Source: Deinandra increscens subsp. villosa (lineage: Eukaryota > Streptophyta > Magnoliopsida > Asterales > Asteraceae). From it: a stretch of DNA of 64,000 nt. Of the stretch, positions 62,226 through 64,000 are shown in pieces. Within the stretch, counting starts at the first letter, position 1; the number at the start of each line of letters is the position of its first letter. Where the stretch lies: NCBI GenBank assembly GCA_039602395.1, contig JBCNJP010000003.1:15161167-15225166 (forward strand), written 5' to 3'. The notes beneath the pieces are model-generated. The model searched no databases and was not told the DNA's origin. It saw only the letters and a program-made list of their open reading frames with translations. The translations under genes were made by a program, and so were the position numbers.

Positions 62226-64000
62226 TATTCCAATCTAGCATAGCCGGGGGAGAAGAAGAAAATTCATCGTCAGTGGAGAAAGCCCCATCCTCATCTCTCG
62301 TGATTGCCATCAAAATGGTTAAAAGAGAGAGAAGAATAGTGAGTATCGAATGCGGATAGCGCCATTGAAGAATAGTAAAAGTATTCTTCTTATTTGTTTA
62401 TTGAATAAGTTTGTACAAAGAGATCATATCCTTCGTGAGGTTTACATCAAGGATTTTACACTACTCTTTGAAGGTGACGTTAAGAATAACCTCCTTGATA
62501 GTGACCCATGCTCTCTCATTAGTGGATCAAGTCATGTCTTGTTGAAGGGACACGTAGCCGCATCCCATAGGTTACTAGGGAACATTATGTGGGCCTGCTC
62601 GCATGTTAAGTCATAACAGAATGTGAGTGTGAACCCGGAACATGCTTTCGGCTCGGATCCATGAGAGATATTAAATGTGGGTTGGGCATGATCCAAGACC
62701 TCATACCATATCTCTTCAGTGATGCTGTTTTTATCAGGAAGAAAATATGGATTGTTTTTTTTTACATTTAAATTAGAACGGTTACTTGTCTCAAGATTTA
62801 AACTCATAATCTTTTAGTTGAGATCTAATGGAATTAGATTTAATTCCTGAGTGTATTTGTGTTTGGTTATAAAATGGAATTGGATTGTATTCAAATAAAA
62901 AATATCAAGTTACCCTTGTCCCCAACCCAATTCTTCCCCACCACAGACTAAAAACCCCAACCTTAGTTGATCTCATGTCGTCAAACTTCTCATCGATTTC
63001 CATGGAATCATTGAGCATCGTTGATTTTTGATTTGGATTGTGGACATTGATTTTACGACTGAAATCCGTTTATGGTTCTTGGTTTCGATTTGCGGAAGCT
63101 ATGACCTTTGTTGTTTGGTTATCCCGGTTTGCGATTTTGATCCATTCAAGTTTTTTACATGAAATTTGATGATATTTTGATTATATAAAAAGAAGAACCG
63201 GGTGTTTGAAGGAGGAAGAACGGGGTACTTTGATAATCTTAAAATATTTCATAGGAATGTTTCAGATTCCGTCCACGTGACGAAGGAAAGTTTGGTTGTT
63301 GGAATGTTGTCCTTTCAAATTCCATTATATGCAAACCAAAACCAAAACCAAACTTGATTTTGAATGACAACTTTTCAATTGTGATTCCTTTAAATTCACG
63401 AACCAAATAGGCCTTTTTAATTCTTCATGATAAAGGAACTTGATAGAATTTTTTTCGTTCCAATACCCAACCAAATAGCATTTGGGAAAATATATATATC
63501 CCTAAAAAAATGTCTTCTAAGTCAAAGCAGTTGATATTATGTAACTGATGCCCGATACGAAATGCATCGGTTACATATCCCATATAATCAAGTCCCGTTA
63601 ATTAAATCATTGATGAGAAGATAAATAGACTATGGGGCTGTTTGGTTCGGCTGTAGGGGGTCTGAATGGAAAAATCGTCTGACCGATACAGACTTTTCTG
63701 TGCTAAGGAGGTGTTTGGTTCGATGGAAGCAGCTGTCCGATTAAGATATTTCAGTCTGTCCGAATAAGCTGTTGAGGAGGTGCTGTCTGATTAAGACGAG
63801 CTGCTGAAGGGCTGAAACCGAGTTGTGAGCGTGAAAAACGGGTTGCTGAAGGGTTGAAATGAAACTTTGAAAGGGGGCTGGGGCTGAAACGAAAAAAAAA
63901 AACTGGTGACCCGGTTTTTCGGAGTTGCATTCGTGCCCGCAGGTCGTGCGGACGGGAAGGCAATTTAACCAAATTTGCACCCCCCCTGCGCGCGGGTAGA
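62226..64000. other. Repeat-rich DNA with MITE-like sequences, no supported gene
   Basis: 62350-62616 (+) is an 88-codon frame of unknown nature. 62860-63485 has inward-facing TGTTTGGTTAT / ACCAAATAG ends and T-rich arms, as in hAT-type MITEs. From about 63633, GGGGCTGTTTGGTTCGG starts another such sequence with internal repeats (GTGTTTGGTTCGATGG) that runs to the window edge. Minus-strand frames at 63741-63980 are unlikely to be coding. Confidence 0.45.

Noticed and set aside
62350..62616. 88-codon plus-strand frame as a gene
   Set aside because: No recognisable motif, no splice or promoter context, and surrounded by MITE-like repeats.
1..64000. CRISPR arrays, operons, riboswitches, prophage or defence islands
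   Set aside because: None seen; the sequence is plant nuclear DNA, and the regularly spaced repeats present (palindrome arrays, minisatellite) have transposon contexts.

Overview
The window is plant nuclear DNA. It is AT-rich, it has spliced genes with GT/AG introns, and almost everything in it is transposon-derived: Ty1-copia, LINE (L1-type), Helitron, hAT, Mutator-like, CACTA-like and long-LTR elements. Several repeat families, such as arrays of an 18-bp GTGGCGAC palindrome and GCACGGCCCGTGC-rich LTRs, are of the kind found in eudicots. Asteraceae is my best guess, but that is inference. Two 500-N runs (6375-6874 and 54614-55113) are scaffold gaps.

Layout. 1-1379: decayed copia fragments and an unidentified basic ORF. 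1380-6374: a nearly full-length copia element with LTRs, primer-binding site and polypurine tract but a broken pol; its 3' LTR runs into the first gap. 6875-11361: a LINE whose 1220-aa ORF2 (endonuclease, reverse transcriptase, zf-RVT) is fully open, with a poly(A) tail. 11360-22923 and 24864-36412: two copies of an 11.55-kb segment in direct orientation, nearly identical by eye, about 13.5 kb apart and separated by 1.94 kb of unrelated repeat DNA. Each copy carries a five-exon alpha/beta-hydrolase gene on the minus strand, a palindrome array, an LTR remnant, a hAT-like transposase relic and a probable minus-strand Helitron with a promoter-like end.

The only ordinary cellular gene is the hydrolase. 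Copy 2 (25901-27444) reads as a complete 368-aa protein. Copy 1 (12405-13949) has one extra base in exon 3 and stops before the catalytic serine. 36418-41717 is a Helitron with canonical TC and CTAG ends between A and T; it holds PIF1-type helicase relics, a copia LTR-plus-gag insert and an unrecognised exon-like block.

41718-50106 is a field of Helitron termini, a Mutator-like element with a 10-bp target duplication (48055-49286) and a foldback element (49686-50100). 50107-52200 starts with a Helitron-type 5' end and contains exon-like pieces. 52207-54613 is a hAT element with transposase. 55114-62225 is long-LTR DNA interleaved with copia remnants, and 62226-64000 holds MITE-like repeats and no gene I can support.

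No CRISPR, operon, defence island or other microbial system is present. The most interesting features are the recent segmental duplication with divergent gene fates, and the layered Helitron and gene-capture structures.
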